A stretch of DNA of 62,742 nt. Origin: Prevotellaceae bacterium (lineage in GTDB: Bacteria > Bacteroidota > Bacteroidia > Bacteroidales > Bacteroidaceae). The notes beneath the pieces were generated by a model. It worked only from the letters and a program-made list of their open reading frames with translations, searched no databases and had not been told where the DNA came from. The position numbers were made by a program, and so were the translations under genes. The stretch lies in contig JABZLB010000015.1 of the NCBI GenBank assembly GCA_015256945.1, forward strand, positions 1-62,742, read 5' to 3'. Positions 45,396 through 53,913 of this stretch are shown here, one piece after another (the stretch's first letter is position 1; every line of letters starts with the position of its first letter).

Positions 45396-46867
45396 ATTTT
45401 TTCAACTATTGCCGAAATCTCGCTCTCGGCATTGTCTGCTTTCTTCACGGCAGTGACAAAAAACTTGCCCTTTGCCGTCAAATCGCAGGCATTAGTCTGA
45501 ACGATTGCCACAAGCGTAGCAACCTTTTTATCGCCGTTATGCTGGTAAACGGCATAGTAACAACCAGCTACGGCATCCCACGTCAGCTTGTTGCCTTCTG
45601 CCTTCAAGCCTTGCGGAGCAGCAGGTTTAGCCTCGGGAAGCTGACTCAAATAAGGCAAAAGTGCGAGCTTTGCAAACTTTTTAGCTATCACCTCATCGAT
45701 GTTTTTGGGATTGTCCAACAGGTCTTTGGCACGGTAAAATGCGCTGCCAATGATCTGCTTTTTACCATAGGCCATTGTCATCTGGCGCATCAAGTCGGAA
45801 TTATCCGGATATGAATTGTCGCCCGATTCGAAGCGATACAATCCATATCCCACCATTAACTTGTTCTTTCCATTGCATTGTGTAATAAAGTCGTTGAGGC
45901 GAGAGGGGAAGTAAGTTGATGTAGACCAGTATAGTTGCGGTATAATTACGTCAACCCATCCTTTGCGACACCATAGCGGAACATCCGAAAACAGCTGGTT
46001 TAAATTGTTATTCAGGTTGCCCGCAGGGGAAATAGAGAACACCGCCGACGGCTTAACCTCACGAATGGTACGCTGTACCTTTGTCACCATTGAATCGACC
46101 ATGGCACGACGGAACGTATTAATATCTCTGAAGTTTGAGCCATATTTCTGATATTCGGCATTGTCGTTCATCGACTCGCCCGCTTCTAACGCCGGGTAAA
46201 AATAGTCATCAAAGTGAATACCATCAACGTCATACTTCTGCAACAATTCCTTTACGATATTGGCAATACGCTCACGTGTTTCGGGCATTGCAGGATTATA
46301 GATAACCACCTTCTGGTATTTCTTCTGCAATTTCTGCGGTATCATTGACGAAATTGTGGGATTAGTGCCCGTCGCTATGCGGTAAGGGTTTATCCATGCA
46401 TGGAATGCAATGCCGTGCTTATGGCACTCATCTATCATCCACTGCAACACATCGTATGAGGGTTTCTGCCCTTCAGTGCCTGTAATTGAACGGCTCCAGG
46501 GTTCGTATTGCGATTCCCAGAATACGTCTCCACGGGGGCGAACCTGAAAGAACATGGCGTTCATGTGCAGTTCTTGCAGTTTATTGAGATACTGTGTAAA
46601 CAGTGCTTTCTGTCCCGTTTCAGTTGTCTGGTTCTGCGGCCAGTCCAGATTCCATACCGTAGGAACCCATGCAGCGCGGAAGTCTTTGGCGGGAAGAACG
46701 GCCGTTTCGCCTGTCGAGGGCTTGGGTTTATTGCCTCCGCCCTGACCCGGTGTGGGGGGATTTACAGGACCTTCGCCTTTTTCGCCACCGCAACCAGCCA
46801 TTAAAAGCACGCAGATTGTGGCAAATACTATCCCTTTCAACTCTCTTGTCGATCGTAGAATATTCAT
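45392..46867 (-). CDS. GHL10/DigH-like glycosyl hydrolase lipoprotein
   Basis: 491-aa outer-envelope lipoprotein (lipobox LLMAGC, Cys26) with a DUF187/GHL10 TIM-barrel (PF02638), beginning FRAAWVPTVWNLDWP and including FFQVRPRGDVFWES, FHAWINPYRIA and the acidic DGIHFDDYFYP. The C-terminal ~80 residues form a fibronectin-like domain. The E. coli relative DigH (YddW) cleaves denuded glycan strands, i.e. the product of amidases. Here the gene stands in one set with a zinc amidase, which supports the same peptidoglycan role; this is inference. Its stop codon lies in a T-rich inverted repeat. Confidence 0.88.
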   Translation of the reverse strand: MNILRSTRELKGIVFATICVLLMAGCGGEKGEGPVNPPTPGQGGGNKPKPSTGETAVLPAKDFRAAWVPTVWNLDWPQNQTTETGQKALFTQYLNKLQELHMNAMFFQVRPRGDVFWESQYEPWSRSITGTEGQKPSYDVLQWMIDECHKHGIAFHAWINPYRIATGTNPTISSMIPQKLQKKYQKVVIYNPAMPETRERIANIVKELLQKYDVDGIHFDDYFYPALEAGESMNDNAEYQKYGSNFRDINTFRRAMVDSMVTKVQRTIREVKPSAVFSISPAGNLNNNLNQLFSDVPLWCRKGWVDVIIPQLYWSTSTYFPSRLNDFITQCNGKNKLMVGYGLYRFESGDNSYPDNSDLMRQMTMAYGKKQIIGSAFYRAKDLLDNPKNIDEVIAKKFAKLALLPYLSQLPEAKPAAPQGLKAEGNKLTWDAVAGCYYAVYQHNGDKKVATLVAIVQTNACDLTAKGKFFVTAVKKADNAESEISAIVEKM

Positions 46868-47229
46868 TTTTTGTCGTCTAATTTTAAAAAAATCTTTGTT
46901 GGAAATAATGATAATAAAGGTTTCGGTTTTTAATTATCCGACTTCAAATATACTTACTTTTCTTATACTTTATATCATTTATTCATAGAATATACATCGG
47001 TTTAATATTAATTAACAGTCTGTCTTACTACCCCATCACACCGTTATGGTGACAGTATTTTGGCGGTAAACATTTGTTAGCAAAGCTATTTTACACCTTG
47101 TTTATATTCGTTTTACACCTTAATTATATAAGACCTGGTGGTCGTTCATGCAGTTCTTACACCTTAATTATATAAGACACCTGCTTCATCAACACCATAT
47201 TTATGCCTTCATCACATGGGGTTTCCTGT
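46868..47229. other. Intergenic region with no gene
   Basis: AT-rich gap between the DigH-like gene and the HxlR gene. A minus-strand TATATTTG (46945-46952) may be the -7 element of the lipoprotein gene. The second half holds the 22-bp-phased repeat at 47091-47178. Confidence 0.45.
47091..47178. repeat. Repeat in exact 22-bp register
   Basis: TTACACCTT begins at 47091, 47113 and 47157. The second and third copies are identical over 22 bp (TTACACCTTAATTATATA then AGAC) and lie 44 bp apart; the unit between them (47135-47156) is unrelated. Confidence 0.85.
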
Positions 47230-47598
47230 CTATTTCAACATAAAATGTTCACGCGATGCGATGATTCCATCCATATTTTCGATCGCCCAGGCAAGCAGAT
47301 TATTAATAAGAGGCAGCAGACTACGTCCTTTATCCGACAGTGAATATTCCACACGCGGTGGCACTTCTGCATAGGCTTCACGCCTTACCAGCCCGTCGGC
47401 CTCGAGCGTTTTAAGCGTTGCCGTGAGCATTTTCTGCGATATATCAGGTATGTTTCGCTGCAATTCCTTGAACCTTTGGCACTCGTTGTTCTCTAAGGTA
47501 AAGAGTACAAGCATTGACCACTTGTCGCCAATGCGCGACAATACATTTCTTATGGGACAGCGTGGAAACAGTGCATCCCTCACCTCGGTTCTGTTCAT
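47230..47598 (-). CDS. HxlR-family transcriptional regulator
   Basis: 122-aa winged-helix regulator of the HxlR/MarR-like type. Near the N-terminus is the family pattern CPIRNVLSRIGDKWSMLVLFTL, then the recognition region RFKELQRNIPDISQKMLTATLKTLEADGLV and the wing VPPRVEYSLSDKGRSLLP. HxlR proteins often sense reactive electrophiles or redox through the N-terminal Cys (here Cys14). It is divergent from the cupin gene at 47843, with a palindrome between (47695), so it probably controls that operon and itself. Confidence 0.93.
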   Translation of the reverse strand: MNRTEVRDALFPRCPIRNVLSRIGDKWSMLVLFTLENNECQRFKELQRNIPDISQKMLTATLKTLEADGLVRREAYAEVPPRVEYSLSDKGRSLLPLINNLLAWAIENMDGIIASREHFMLK

Positions 47599-47629
47599 AC
47601 CTAAAGATTACTTTATAACCATTACACTA

Positions 47630-47637
47630 CAAAAGTA
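47630..47637 (-). promoter_or_regulatory. -7 element of the hxlR gene
   Basis: TACTTTTG on the minus strand; TTG at 47655-47657 is 17 bases upstream, a little short. Confidence 0.5.
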
Positions 47638-47694
47638 ACTACTCTCTATCATTACAATATTATCTTTATGCTTAAATAGTGTTAAACCTCTGTT

Positions 47695-47711
47695 TTACAA
47701 TCGTCTTGTAA
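47695..47711. promoter_or_regulatory. Candidate HxlR operator
   Basis: Perfect inverted repeat TTACAA-N5-TTGTAA, about midway between the two divergent promoters (47630 and 47759). This is the expected size and position for a winged-helix dimer site. Confidence 0.55.
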
Positions 47712-47758
47712 TCAGCATTACTAACATATTGGTAACCGTCTGACCTTTTTGTGCCTAC

Positions 47759-47789
47759 TTGTATAAGCGTTTGGTTATCAGTAATTTTG
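47759..47789 (+). promoter_or_regulatory. Promoter of the cupin operon
   Basis: TTG 47759-47761, 20-base spacer, TAATTTTG 47782-47789. An upstream in-frame start that would include this promoter is rejected. Confidence 0.8.
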
Positions 47790-47842
47790 CATCGTCAATA
47801 AGACAAAACAACAAAAACATAAAACAAACAAACAACAAAACA

Positions 47843-48295
47843 ATGAAGACAATTGAATTAACTAAAAGCGGTAAAAACTTTACAGCAGTAAATGTAGGTA
47901 AGTTAAGTGAAATCAACCAGTATGTTTTACCTTTAGGCGACATCGAAATTCCCGGCAAAGTATTCGCCGGAGCTGCATTGAATACAACAGGAAGTGAGCT
48001 GTCTTTTCAGGCTCTCGCACCAGGACAGGACAGCGGTTTCCTACACACTCATAAGCAACACGAAGAGCTTTACTTTATTCTCAGGGGTGAAGGACTGTAT
48101 CAGGTTGATGGCGAAACGTTCAAAGTGTCTGAAGGAAGCATTGTTCGAGTATCGCCTGAAGGCAAGCGGGCACTGAAGAATACGGGCAACACCGAAATGC
48201 TGATGCTCTGCATTCAGTATAAAGCCAACAGCTTTGGCGATGCCGATACACCGGCAGCCGACGGTGTTATCCTCGCTGACGAATTAAAATGGTAA
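47843..48295 (+). CDS. Small cupin-domain protein
   Basis: 150-aa single-domain cupin_2 protein from ATG 47843; the longer frame from 47759 begins inside the promoter and is rejected. The metal-binding motif 1 is HTHKQHEELYFILRGEG (three His and a Glu), and motif 2 follows as the GSIVRVSPEGKRALKN region, although its usual His is replaced. Family members range from small isomerases and dioxygenases to quercetinase-like detoxifying enzymes. Under HxlR control this may be an enzyme for a reactive or phenolic compound; that is inference. The downstream HxlR-like gene overlaps its end by 7 bases. Confidence 0.88.
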   Translation: MKTIELTKSGKNFTAVNVGKLSEINQYVLPLGDIEIPGKVFAGAALNTTGSELSFQALAPGQDSGFLHTHKQHEELYFILRGEGLYQVDGETFKVSEGSIVRVSPEGKRALKNTGNTEMLMLCIQYKANSFGDADTPAADGVILADELKW

Positions 48296-48588
48296 CTGAT
48301 TCGCAATTCCCCCACTGCCCCATCCGCAACGTTCTGGCCCGCGTTTGTCAGCCCGATGCGTTGTGGATGGTGCTTCAGTTGGGCGACAAGGGCGAGGCTA
48401 CAAAGGCTCAACTTGTCAACAGCATGGCCAAATTATCGGTCGATGAGATCGAAAACACCATCAACTTACTGGCTGCCGACAATCTCATTACGCAGCACAA
48501 CGGACACTGGCACCTCACCAAGACAGGACTTTCGCTGCTTCCTCGTGCAAAAAATATGGTTCGCTGGTGCGAACAAAACCTCATTTGA
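48289..48588 (+). CDS. Shortened HxlR-like protein, co-translated with cupin
   Basis: 99 aa. The N-terminus FPHCPIRNVLARV closely copies that of the HxlR regulator at 47230 (FPRCPIRNVLSRI), and the C-terminal half has a wing-like LITQHNGHWHLTKTGLSLLP. The GDKW motif and the first helix are changed (CQPDALWMVLQLGDKG), and the protein is about 20 aa shorter. Its start overlaps the cupin stop by 7 bases, so it is translated with it. It could be a partner or antagonist of the HxlR protein, or a relic of duplication. No DNA-binding claim can be made. Confidence 0.72.
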   Translation: MVTDSQFPHCPIRNVLARVCQPDALWMVLQLGDKGEATKAQLVNSMAKLSVDEIENTINLLAADNLITQHNGHWHLTKTGLSLLPRAKNMVRWCEQNLI

Positions 48589-48630
48589 ATCATGCTCTCG
48601 TGACGAATACGAGCAAGCATGATTCTTATT
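48587..48630 (+). terminator. Terminator of the cupin operon
   Basis: GAATCATGCT and CTCG pair with CGAG and AGCATGATTC (small bulge); T-rich tail. The stem begins at the stop codon. Confidence 0.8.
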
Positions 48631-48709
48631 TTTCGCTACCTTAACTCTTCATTCGTATGCAAAAAACTATCTTTTGACGCTGCCAATACGGGCTTTTGGT
48701 TTTCTTTCG

Positions 48710-48717
48710 TACCTTTG
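48710..48717 (+). promoter_or_regulatory. -7 element of the FAD oxidoreductase gene
   Basis: TACCTTTG, about 88 bases before the ATG at 48805; the -33 half is weak. Confidence 0.55.
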
Positions 48718-48804
48718 CCATAGTTGCCGTTAAACCGGCAATGCAAGGTACACCTATTATAATATAGGGACCGTAAAACTGAAAAAACAAGAAAAAAACA
48801 TTAT

Positions 48805-50673
48805 ATGAAACACATTTTACTGGCTTTTTTCCTGACTTTCTGCCTCACGACCCACGCCCGTCACTATCAGGTTGTCGTCGTGGGCGGGGGCACAAGTGGT
48901 GTATGTGCTGCCGTGCAGAGCGCGCGATTAGGTGCTAAAACGCTCCTCATTGATGCCACACCGTGGCTCGGCGGCATGCTAACGGCGGCAGGTGTTAGCG
49001 CTACCGACGGCTGTTACAGGCTGCCAAGTGGTATGTGGGGCGATTTTCAGGCTGAGCTTGCACGTCACTACGGCTCTATGAAGGCGCTGCAAACAGGCTG
49101 GGTGAGCATGATACAGTTTGAGCCTTCAGTGGGTAATCGTATCTTCCAAAGCTGGGTATCGGCCGAGCCTGACATCACCTACCGTCCGCAAACTACATGG
49201 AAACACCTGCGCCGTACGACGCGCGGATGGCGACTTACGCTCGTCAACGGCACACACGAAGAGCGTATCAGCGCCGACTATGTGATTGATGCTACCGAGC
49301 TGGGCGATGTAGCCCATGCTGCCGGCTTGCCTTATCACGTGGGCCTTGACGCACGAAGCGAGACTGATGAGCCCTGGGCACCTGCCGAAGCACAGCCTGT
49401 TGTGCAGGACATGACGTATGTAATGATTCTTAAACAGTACGATAAGCCGCAGCTTATACCGCGTCCTGAGGGTTACGATGCACGCGAATTTCGAAACTGT
49501 TGCATCAACAGCCTCAACGACAGCAACCTGAAAACCAAGCCGTGGACGGCCGAAATGATGATGAACTACGGCCGGCTGCCCAACGGAAAATATATGATTA
49601 ACTGGCCCTTATCGGGCAACGACTATTATCTCAACGACGTCGACTATACGCCTTTTCAGCGCGACAGTGCCGAAAGAAAAGCCAAAGAGAAGTCGCTTCG
49701 CTTCCTTTATTTCATGCAAAACGAGCTGGGAATGCACAACCTTGGCCTTGCCGGCGAGTATCCTACTGCTGACGGTTTGCCTTTCTTTCCTTACTATCGT
49801 GAAGGCCGTCGCTTCGCAGGGCGTGTGCTTTTTACGCTGAACGATATGATCACGCCATACAATCGGCCCGTCCCTCTTTACAGAACGGCAGTGGCCGTAG
49901 GCGATTATCCTGTTGACCAACACCACAATGAGCATCCCGTTCCCGACCTTACGCTGCCGTCAATACCTTCATGGGGACTGCCTCTTGGGGTGTTCTTTCC
50001 ACGAAATGACGACCGTTTGATACTGGGCGAAAAGGCTGTTTCGGTTACCAATCTGGTGAATGGCACGTCGCGTTTGCAGCCTGTCGTGATGCAGATAGGT
50101 CAGGTTGCGGGAACGCTTGCGGCCATGGCGGTGGCCCAAAAGCGTGTACCCTGCCGCCTCAGTGTGCGCGATGTGCAGCGACAACTGCTGAAAACGGGCA
50201 ACTATCTGCTGCCTTTCCTCGACGTTCCACGCAGCGACGCGCTCTTCCCCGTGCTGCAACGCATCGGCGTTACGGGCATATTGCAGGGGCGCGGACGCCA
50301 TCACGACTGGAGCAACGAAACGTGGTTCGACGTCAATAGTGTTGTACAAGCCAGCGATGTTGAGCGTCTTGTACGCTTCTTTACACCCTCTTCTGATATT
50401 TCTGCCGATAGCGTGCCGGCTTTAATACCTGCAAATCTTAATGCCGAAACGCTGCAACAGGTGTTCGCCCGTATCATGAAAGCCCATCGAATAGCAGGTA
50501 TTGAGCATCTCTCAACCCTTATGCACACAAGTCTTGAGCCTTACAACGTACCGTTTCCTGCCGGTAAAATCAGCCGGAAAGTGTTTGCAATATGGGTAGA
50601 TTCTATCCTCAACCCGTTTGCTCGTGAGGTTGATTTGTATGGGAATATGGTGGGAACAAGCCCCCTAAGTTAG
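48805..50673 (+). CDS. Secreted FAD-dependent oxidoreductase
   Basis: 622 aa, signal peptide (MKHILLAFFLTFCLTTHA), then an FAD-binding Rossmann motif VVVVGGGTSGVCAAVQSARLG (GGGTSG at 27-32), with WLGGMLTAAGVSATDG typical of the FAD-dependent oxidoreductase family PF12831 that is common in glycan-use loci of Bacteroidota. A second FAD-contact region is LILGEKAVSVTNLVNG...QPVVMQIGQVAG. The C-terminal about 120 residues look like an extra helical domain. The last codons (SPLS and stop) lie in a 32-bp repeat. Substrate unknown; a sugar or steroid-like compound is possible. Confidence 0.85.
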   Translation: MKHILLAFFLTFCLTTHARHYQVVVVGGGTSGVCAAVQSARLGAKTLLIDATPWLGGMLTAAGVSATDGCYRLPSGMWGDFQAELARHYGSMKALQTGWVSMIQFEPSVGNRIFQSWVSAEPDITYRPQTTWKHLRRTTRGWRLTLVNGTHEERISADYVIDATELGDVAHAAGLPYHVGLDARSETDEPWAPAEAQPVVQDMTYVMILKQYDKPQLIPRPEGYDAREFRNCCINSLNDSNLKTKPWTAEMMMNYGRLPNGKYMINWPLSGNDYYLNDVDYTPFQRDSAERKAKEKSLRFLYFMQNELGMHNLGLAGEYPTADGLPFFPYYREGRRFAGRVLFTLNDMITPYNRPVPLYRTAVAVGDYPVDQHHNEHPVPDLTLPSIPSWGLPLGVFFPRNDDRLILGEKAVSVTNLVNGTSRLQPVVMQIGQVAGTLAAMAVAQKRVPCRLSVRDVQRQLLKTGNYLLPFLDVPRSDALFPVLQRIGVTGILQGRGRHHDWSNETWFDVNSVVQASDVERLVRFFTPSSDISADSVPALIPANLNAETLQQVFARIMKAHRIAGIEHLSTLMHTSLEPYNVPFPAGKISRKVFAIWVDSILNPFAREVDLYGNMVGTSPLS

Positions 50674-50691
50674 GGGGATGGGGGTCTGAAC
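50660..50691. repeat. 32-bp element, left member of an inverted pair
   Basis: Reverse orientation: CCCCCTAAGTTAGGGGG followed by TGGGGGTCTGAAC. It supplies the final codons and the stop (50671-50673) of the FAD oxidoreductase gene. Partner at 50863. Confidence 0.9.
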
Positions 50692-50719
50692 AAGTAACAA
50701 TGCCTCCTTGTATCAAACC

Positions 50720-50767
50720 AAAAAGCACGCTGTCTGCATGTGATTGCATACGAATAGCGTGCTTTTT
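50720..50767. terminator. Hairpin terminator inside the inverted repeat pair
   Basis: AAAAAGCACGCT pairs perfectly with AGCGTGCTTTTT; A on one side and T on the other allow use in both directions, for the convergent FAD oxidoreductase (+) and DUF421 (-) genes. Confidence 0.88.
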
Positions 50768-50862
50768 ATGTTTATATTCTGCTCGTTTCGAACAGAAAAT
50801 ATGTGCTTTTTGTCTTTATGTCTAAAAAGAAAGATTTGTCGATTTGTGTCTTAGGGGAAGAC

Positions 50863-50894
50863 GTTCAGACCCCCAACCCCCTAACTTAGGGGGC
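50863..50894. repeat. 32-bp element, right member of an inverted pair
   Basis: Forward orientation, GTTCAGACCCCCA then CCCCCTAACTTAGGGGG. With 50660-50691 it frames 235 bp that hold the terminator hairpin. Confidence 0.9.
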
Positions 50895-50935
50895 TCGACC
50901 ACACCGAACAAGGGGCTTGAACCACCCCGATTACA

Positions 50936-51643
50936 TCATGTCTGAATTTCGTTTTCGATTTCAGTAGCCAGAATTTCTTTCGTATCGCGCTTCACATCGC
51001 CGTCAAAAGTTACGAAGTAAAAACCCCTGCGCGGTGTCCACTCCATGCAGAACAGCTCATGCGGACCCTTGAAACCGTTGCGAACAATGTTGCGAAGCAC
51101 CAGCTCGCGCGAGCAATTGGCCTTCTTAAGACTGCTTTCTACAATCTCTCCGTTATTGACAAACAGTATCGAATCGGCCGTTCTTTCGGTAGGAAGAACC
51201 GTTACTGCACCGTTCGTTTCAAAAACAACGTCGTCAACATCAAACATAGAGAAAATGCCTTTCTGCCGCAGCAGCATACGGAATTGTTCCATTTCCAGGC
51301 TGTTACGCTTAAAAGCCTTGAAGTTGATAGCTCCATTTCTCACGAGGAATGAGCTTTCACCCTTGATGAAATGCCTCAGACGGGCCGACCGCATAGCAAA
51401 GCGAACCAGCATGTTAAAGCCGGTCCATACGGCCAAAGCAAACAGAATGTGCCACATAGACATGTCCGGATTGTACAAAACACCACCGACAAGGGCACCT
51501 ATTACGAACGCACTCACCGTGTCGAGAGGCGTTAACTGGGCCATCTGTGCCTTGCCGGTTATGCGCAAAAACACCAGAATACCAAGCATACCGGTAATTA
51601 ATTTCAGTGCAATATTGATGTACGTTTGTAAATCTGCATACAT
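50936..51643 (-). CDS. DUF421 membrane protein (YetF/YcaP-like)
   Basis: 235-aa inner-membrane protein of the DUF421/YetF family: three N-terminal transmembrane segments (about 10-30, 42-60, 63-83) and a soluble C-terminal domain with SFLVRNGAINFKAFKRNSLEMEQFRMLLRQKGIFSMFDVDDVVFETNGAVTVL, the family core. Homologues in Firmicutes are linked to spore membrane or envelope functions; the role in Bacteroidota is unknown. It is convergent with the FAD gene and shares its hairpin region. Promoter candidate at 51692. Confidence 0.88.
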   Translation of the reverse strand: MYADLQTYINIALKLITGMLGILVFLRITGKAQMAQLTPLDTVSAFVIGALVGGVLYNPDMSMWHILFALAVWTGFNMLVRFAMRSARLRHFIKGESSFLVRNGAINFKAFKRNSLEMEQFRMLLRQKGIFSMFDVDDVVFETNGAVTVLPTERTADSILFVNNGEIVESSLKKANCSRELVLRNIVRNGFKGPHELFCMEWTPRRGFYFVTFDGDVKRDTKEILATEIENEIQT

Positions 51644-51691
51644 AGCTGTTTCAATATTTTGATTATTAAACCATCATTTTTAAATTGCGTG

Positions 51692-51699
51692 CAAAGATA
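51692..51699 (-). promoter_or_regulatory. -7 element of the DUF421 gene
   Basis: TATCTTTG on the minus strand, about 50 bases upstream of the ATG at 51643; weak -33. Confidence 0.5.
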
Positions 51700-51899
51700 A
51701 ATATATAATTTTTACCTGAAATAAACGATGCGCAAAAGTTTTCATTATTTTGTCGTCACGCTGATATTTCTCCCTTTTCCCTGCACCCTTATTTGCATTA
51801 CAGTATCAAAATATGCCTGTTCCCTTCTTAAAATATATCCTTTCAGCCTTTCCTATAATTCAAAATCAGCTAAAAAACAGGTTCATTTTGTCTTTCTGT

Positions 51900-53723
51900 C
51901 TAATCCTGTTCTTCCGTTTTTCTATCTGTCTTTATGTCGCCTTTAGCCACTGCTCCTTTCAGCGTAACGCGCACACCCTCAGGCGCTTCCACAATACTGT
52001 ATATGGTTCCGTCGGCTGCACGCCTGTGGTTTACGGTAATAACGCCGAACGGTGTGGGAAACGAGCCAATCACCTCATTGCAACCTGCCAAATGCGGTTC
52101 GATAGTAACGGCGCGGCATCCCGCTTCGGTGGGCATTACACCCAGCACATAACGCGAGAGCCATGCGGTTACACCCGATGCCCAACCGTGGCAAAGACTC
52201 ATTCGAAGACCCTTATAACAGTTGGTGCCGCGGTCGGCATGAATATCGAATTGGCCAGCAGGCACAATGCTGTCAATGCGTGAAGCCCTTGCGAGGTCGT
52301 CGTAATCGAAATCCTCCCAGAACGTTGTCGCCCCCAGATTCAGCATGCCTCCCCAGTATTTTTTGATGATATCGACAGCCTCTTCAAACCTACCCTCGCG
52401 AGCTAAACCCTCTAACATATAATAGCCATAGAAAGTAGAGAACCCCCTTGGCCCTCCTTTCAGCAGCACATCACGGTCGGTTGTGCCTTTGCCAAGACCC
52501 GAAATAATGCGCAATGCCGCCGCCTCTTTGTTGCCGTAATTGGGCAATGGGCGCTTGCGAAGCCTTTCGGCAGCCTGCCTACACATTGTTACCATATCGT
52601 CATCGCCCAATACACGCTCCATCTCTGCACCAGCATTGAGGGCCATATAGCACAACGACCGCATGCCAGATGCTATGACATCGGTCATCTCAAACGTCGG
52701 CCAGTCGAGGAAACGAAAGCCATCTAAGTGTTCCAGTCCTTTGTTATCTACATGGCTACACACCTGTTTCAGCAGCTCCTTCATATAGGGTTGGCGCATC
52801 TTGAGATAGTCGAGATTGCCCCTGTATAAATAAAAGTCGCGCTGGCATAACAGCCACCACAGCGAGTAGGCACTCGAACCGTTCATCCACGATGGCAGTG
52901 GCGCGTCAGCTTCGGCAAAGTTCAGCGACCACTCTATGGCGTCGTTATGTCCGAAAACCGACAGTATGGTCATCAGTTCAGGGTGCAAATCGCCCATCCA
53001 TACTAACCTATCGCGTTTTATTCCGTCCCAAATATACTGCTGCATACACTGTTGAACGGTATAGGCGCCAGTGTTCCAGATGTCGGTTAACAGCGCATTG
53101 TCACACATAAAAAAGCCTAACCACGGCGCGTCCTGATAGCGCGCAATAGCCCTTACCGCCCGCAGGTTGTAGCGAACAGCCGTATCCTCCACTTCGATAT
53201 AGGCAAAGCGGAAGCCCGTGTTGCCCGTTTGTGTGTTGCCGAGCCATGGTGCAGGCAGAATGAAATCGCGCATGGCGTGGTCGTTTGTCGCCCCGCGCTT
53301 CTCGCCATCAGCCGATAATGCTTCGGTCACCGATTCGCCAAGGCGCACCCTTAACCTTACGGGCGCATGCTCTGGGCGTATGGCTGATGCAATCTCAAGA
53401 GCGCCATGCAGCTCGCGTCCAAAGTCAACGAGCACCCCAGCCTTATGCGTTGCAGTACTCTGCATGACGGTATAAGCCGTGTCGGCCACCGAAACCTGAC
53501 CCCAAAACGGACGTGTCAATCGTTCGGCATGGCGCACAAAACGTCCTGTTGAGTCTGAAATCCACACTACTCTCTCTGGTGTAACATAATGGTCGGTTAC
53601 GCCACCGTTGTTCGATTGTGCAACCAGTGTTGCCGTTTGGGCTTTTGCCGATGTGCCAAATAGGGTGGCGAGGAGGGTGCATAACGTAAAAAACGTAGTC
53701 CGAATGTGATTGCTTGTTATCAT
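51900..53723 (-). CDS. GH78-like alpha-L-rhamnosidase, secreted
   Basis: 607-aa secreted glycoside hydrolase (signal peptide to about residue 28, LLATLFGTSAKAQ). The beta-sandwich N-terminal region (about 70-190, FGRELHGALEI) is followed by the (alpha/alpha)6 barrel with the family core YIWDGIKRDRLVWMGDLHPE, which carries the acidic residues, then GSSAYSLWWLL. The C-terminal beta domain ends PHLAGCNEVIGSFPTPFGVITV. The length is short for GH78, lacking extra N-terminal domains. It lies downstream of a GH106 gene on the same strand (gap 190 bp). Removes L-rhamnose from glycans; the exact linkage is not known. Confidence 0.86.
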   Translation of the reverse strand: MITSNHIRTTFFTLCTLLATLFGTSAKAQTATLVAQSNNGGVTDHYVTPERVVWISDSTGRFVRHAERLTRPFWGQVSVADTAYTVMQSTATHKAGVLVDFGRELHGALEIASAIRPEHAPVRLRVRLGESVTEALSADGEKRGATNDHAMRDFILPAPWLGNTQTGNTGFRFAYIEVEDTAVRYNLRAVRAIARYQDAPWLGFFMCDNALLTDIWNTGAYTVQQCMQQYIWDGIKRDRLVWMGDLHPELMTILSVFGHNDAIEWSLNFAEADAPLPSWMNGSSAYSLWWLLCQRDFYLYRGNLDYLKMRQPYMKELLKQVCSHVDNKGLEHLDGFRFLDWPTFEMTDVIASGMRSLCYMALNAGAEMERVLGDDDMVTMCRQAAERLRKRPLPNYGNKEAAALRIISGLGKGTTDRDVLLKGGPRGFSTFYGYYMLEGLAREGRFEEAVDIIKKYWGGMLNLGATTFWEDFDYDDLARASRIDSIVPAGQFDIHADRGTNCYKGLRMSLCHGWASGVTAWLSRYVLGVMPTEAGCRAVTIEPHLAGCNEVIGSFPTPFGVITVNHRRAADGTIYSIVEAPEGVRVTLKGAVAKGDIKTDRKTEEQD

Positions 53724-53913
53724 GTTTTGCGTGTTTGTTTACAATGAAAAGGCTGTAAGAATGGTGTTTGACGCCTGCCGAGCACCCTCCATTATGGCAT
53801 AAACCGTTTACCGTTTCAGCAAAACGATATTGTTGTTACGGCGCAAAGCTCATTGCCTTAGCCCTTTAAGTTCTCGTTAGAATGATTTTAATACCCCATG
53901 ATACCCTTTTAAA

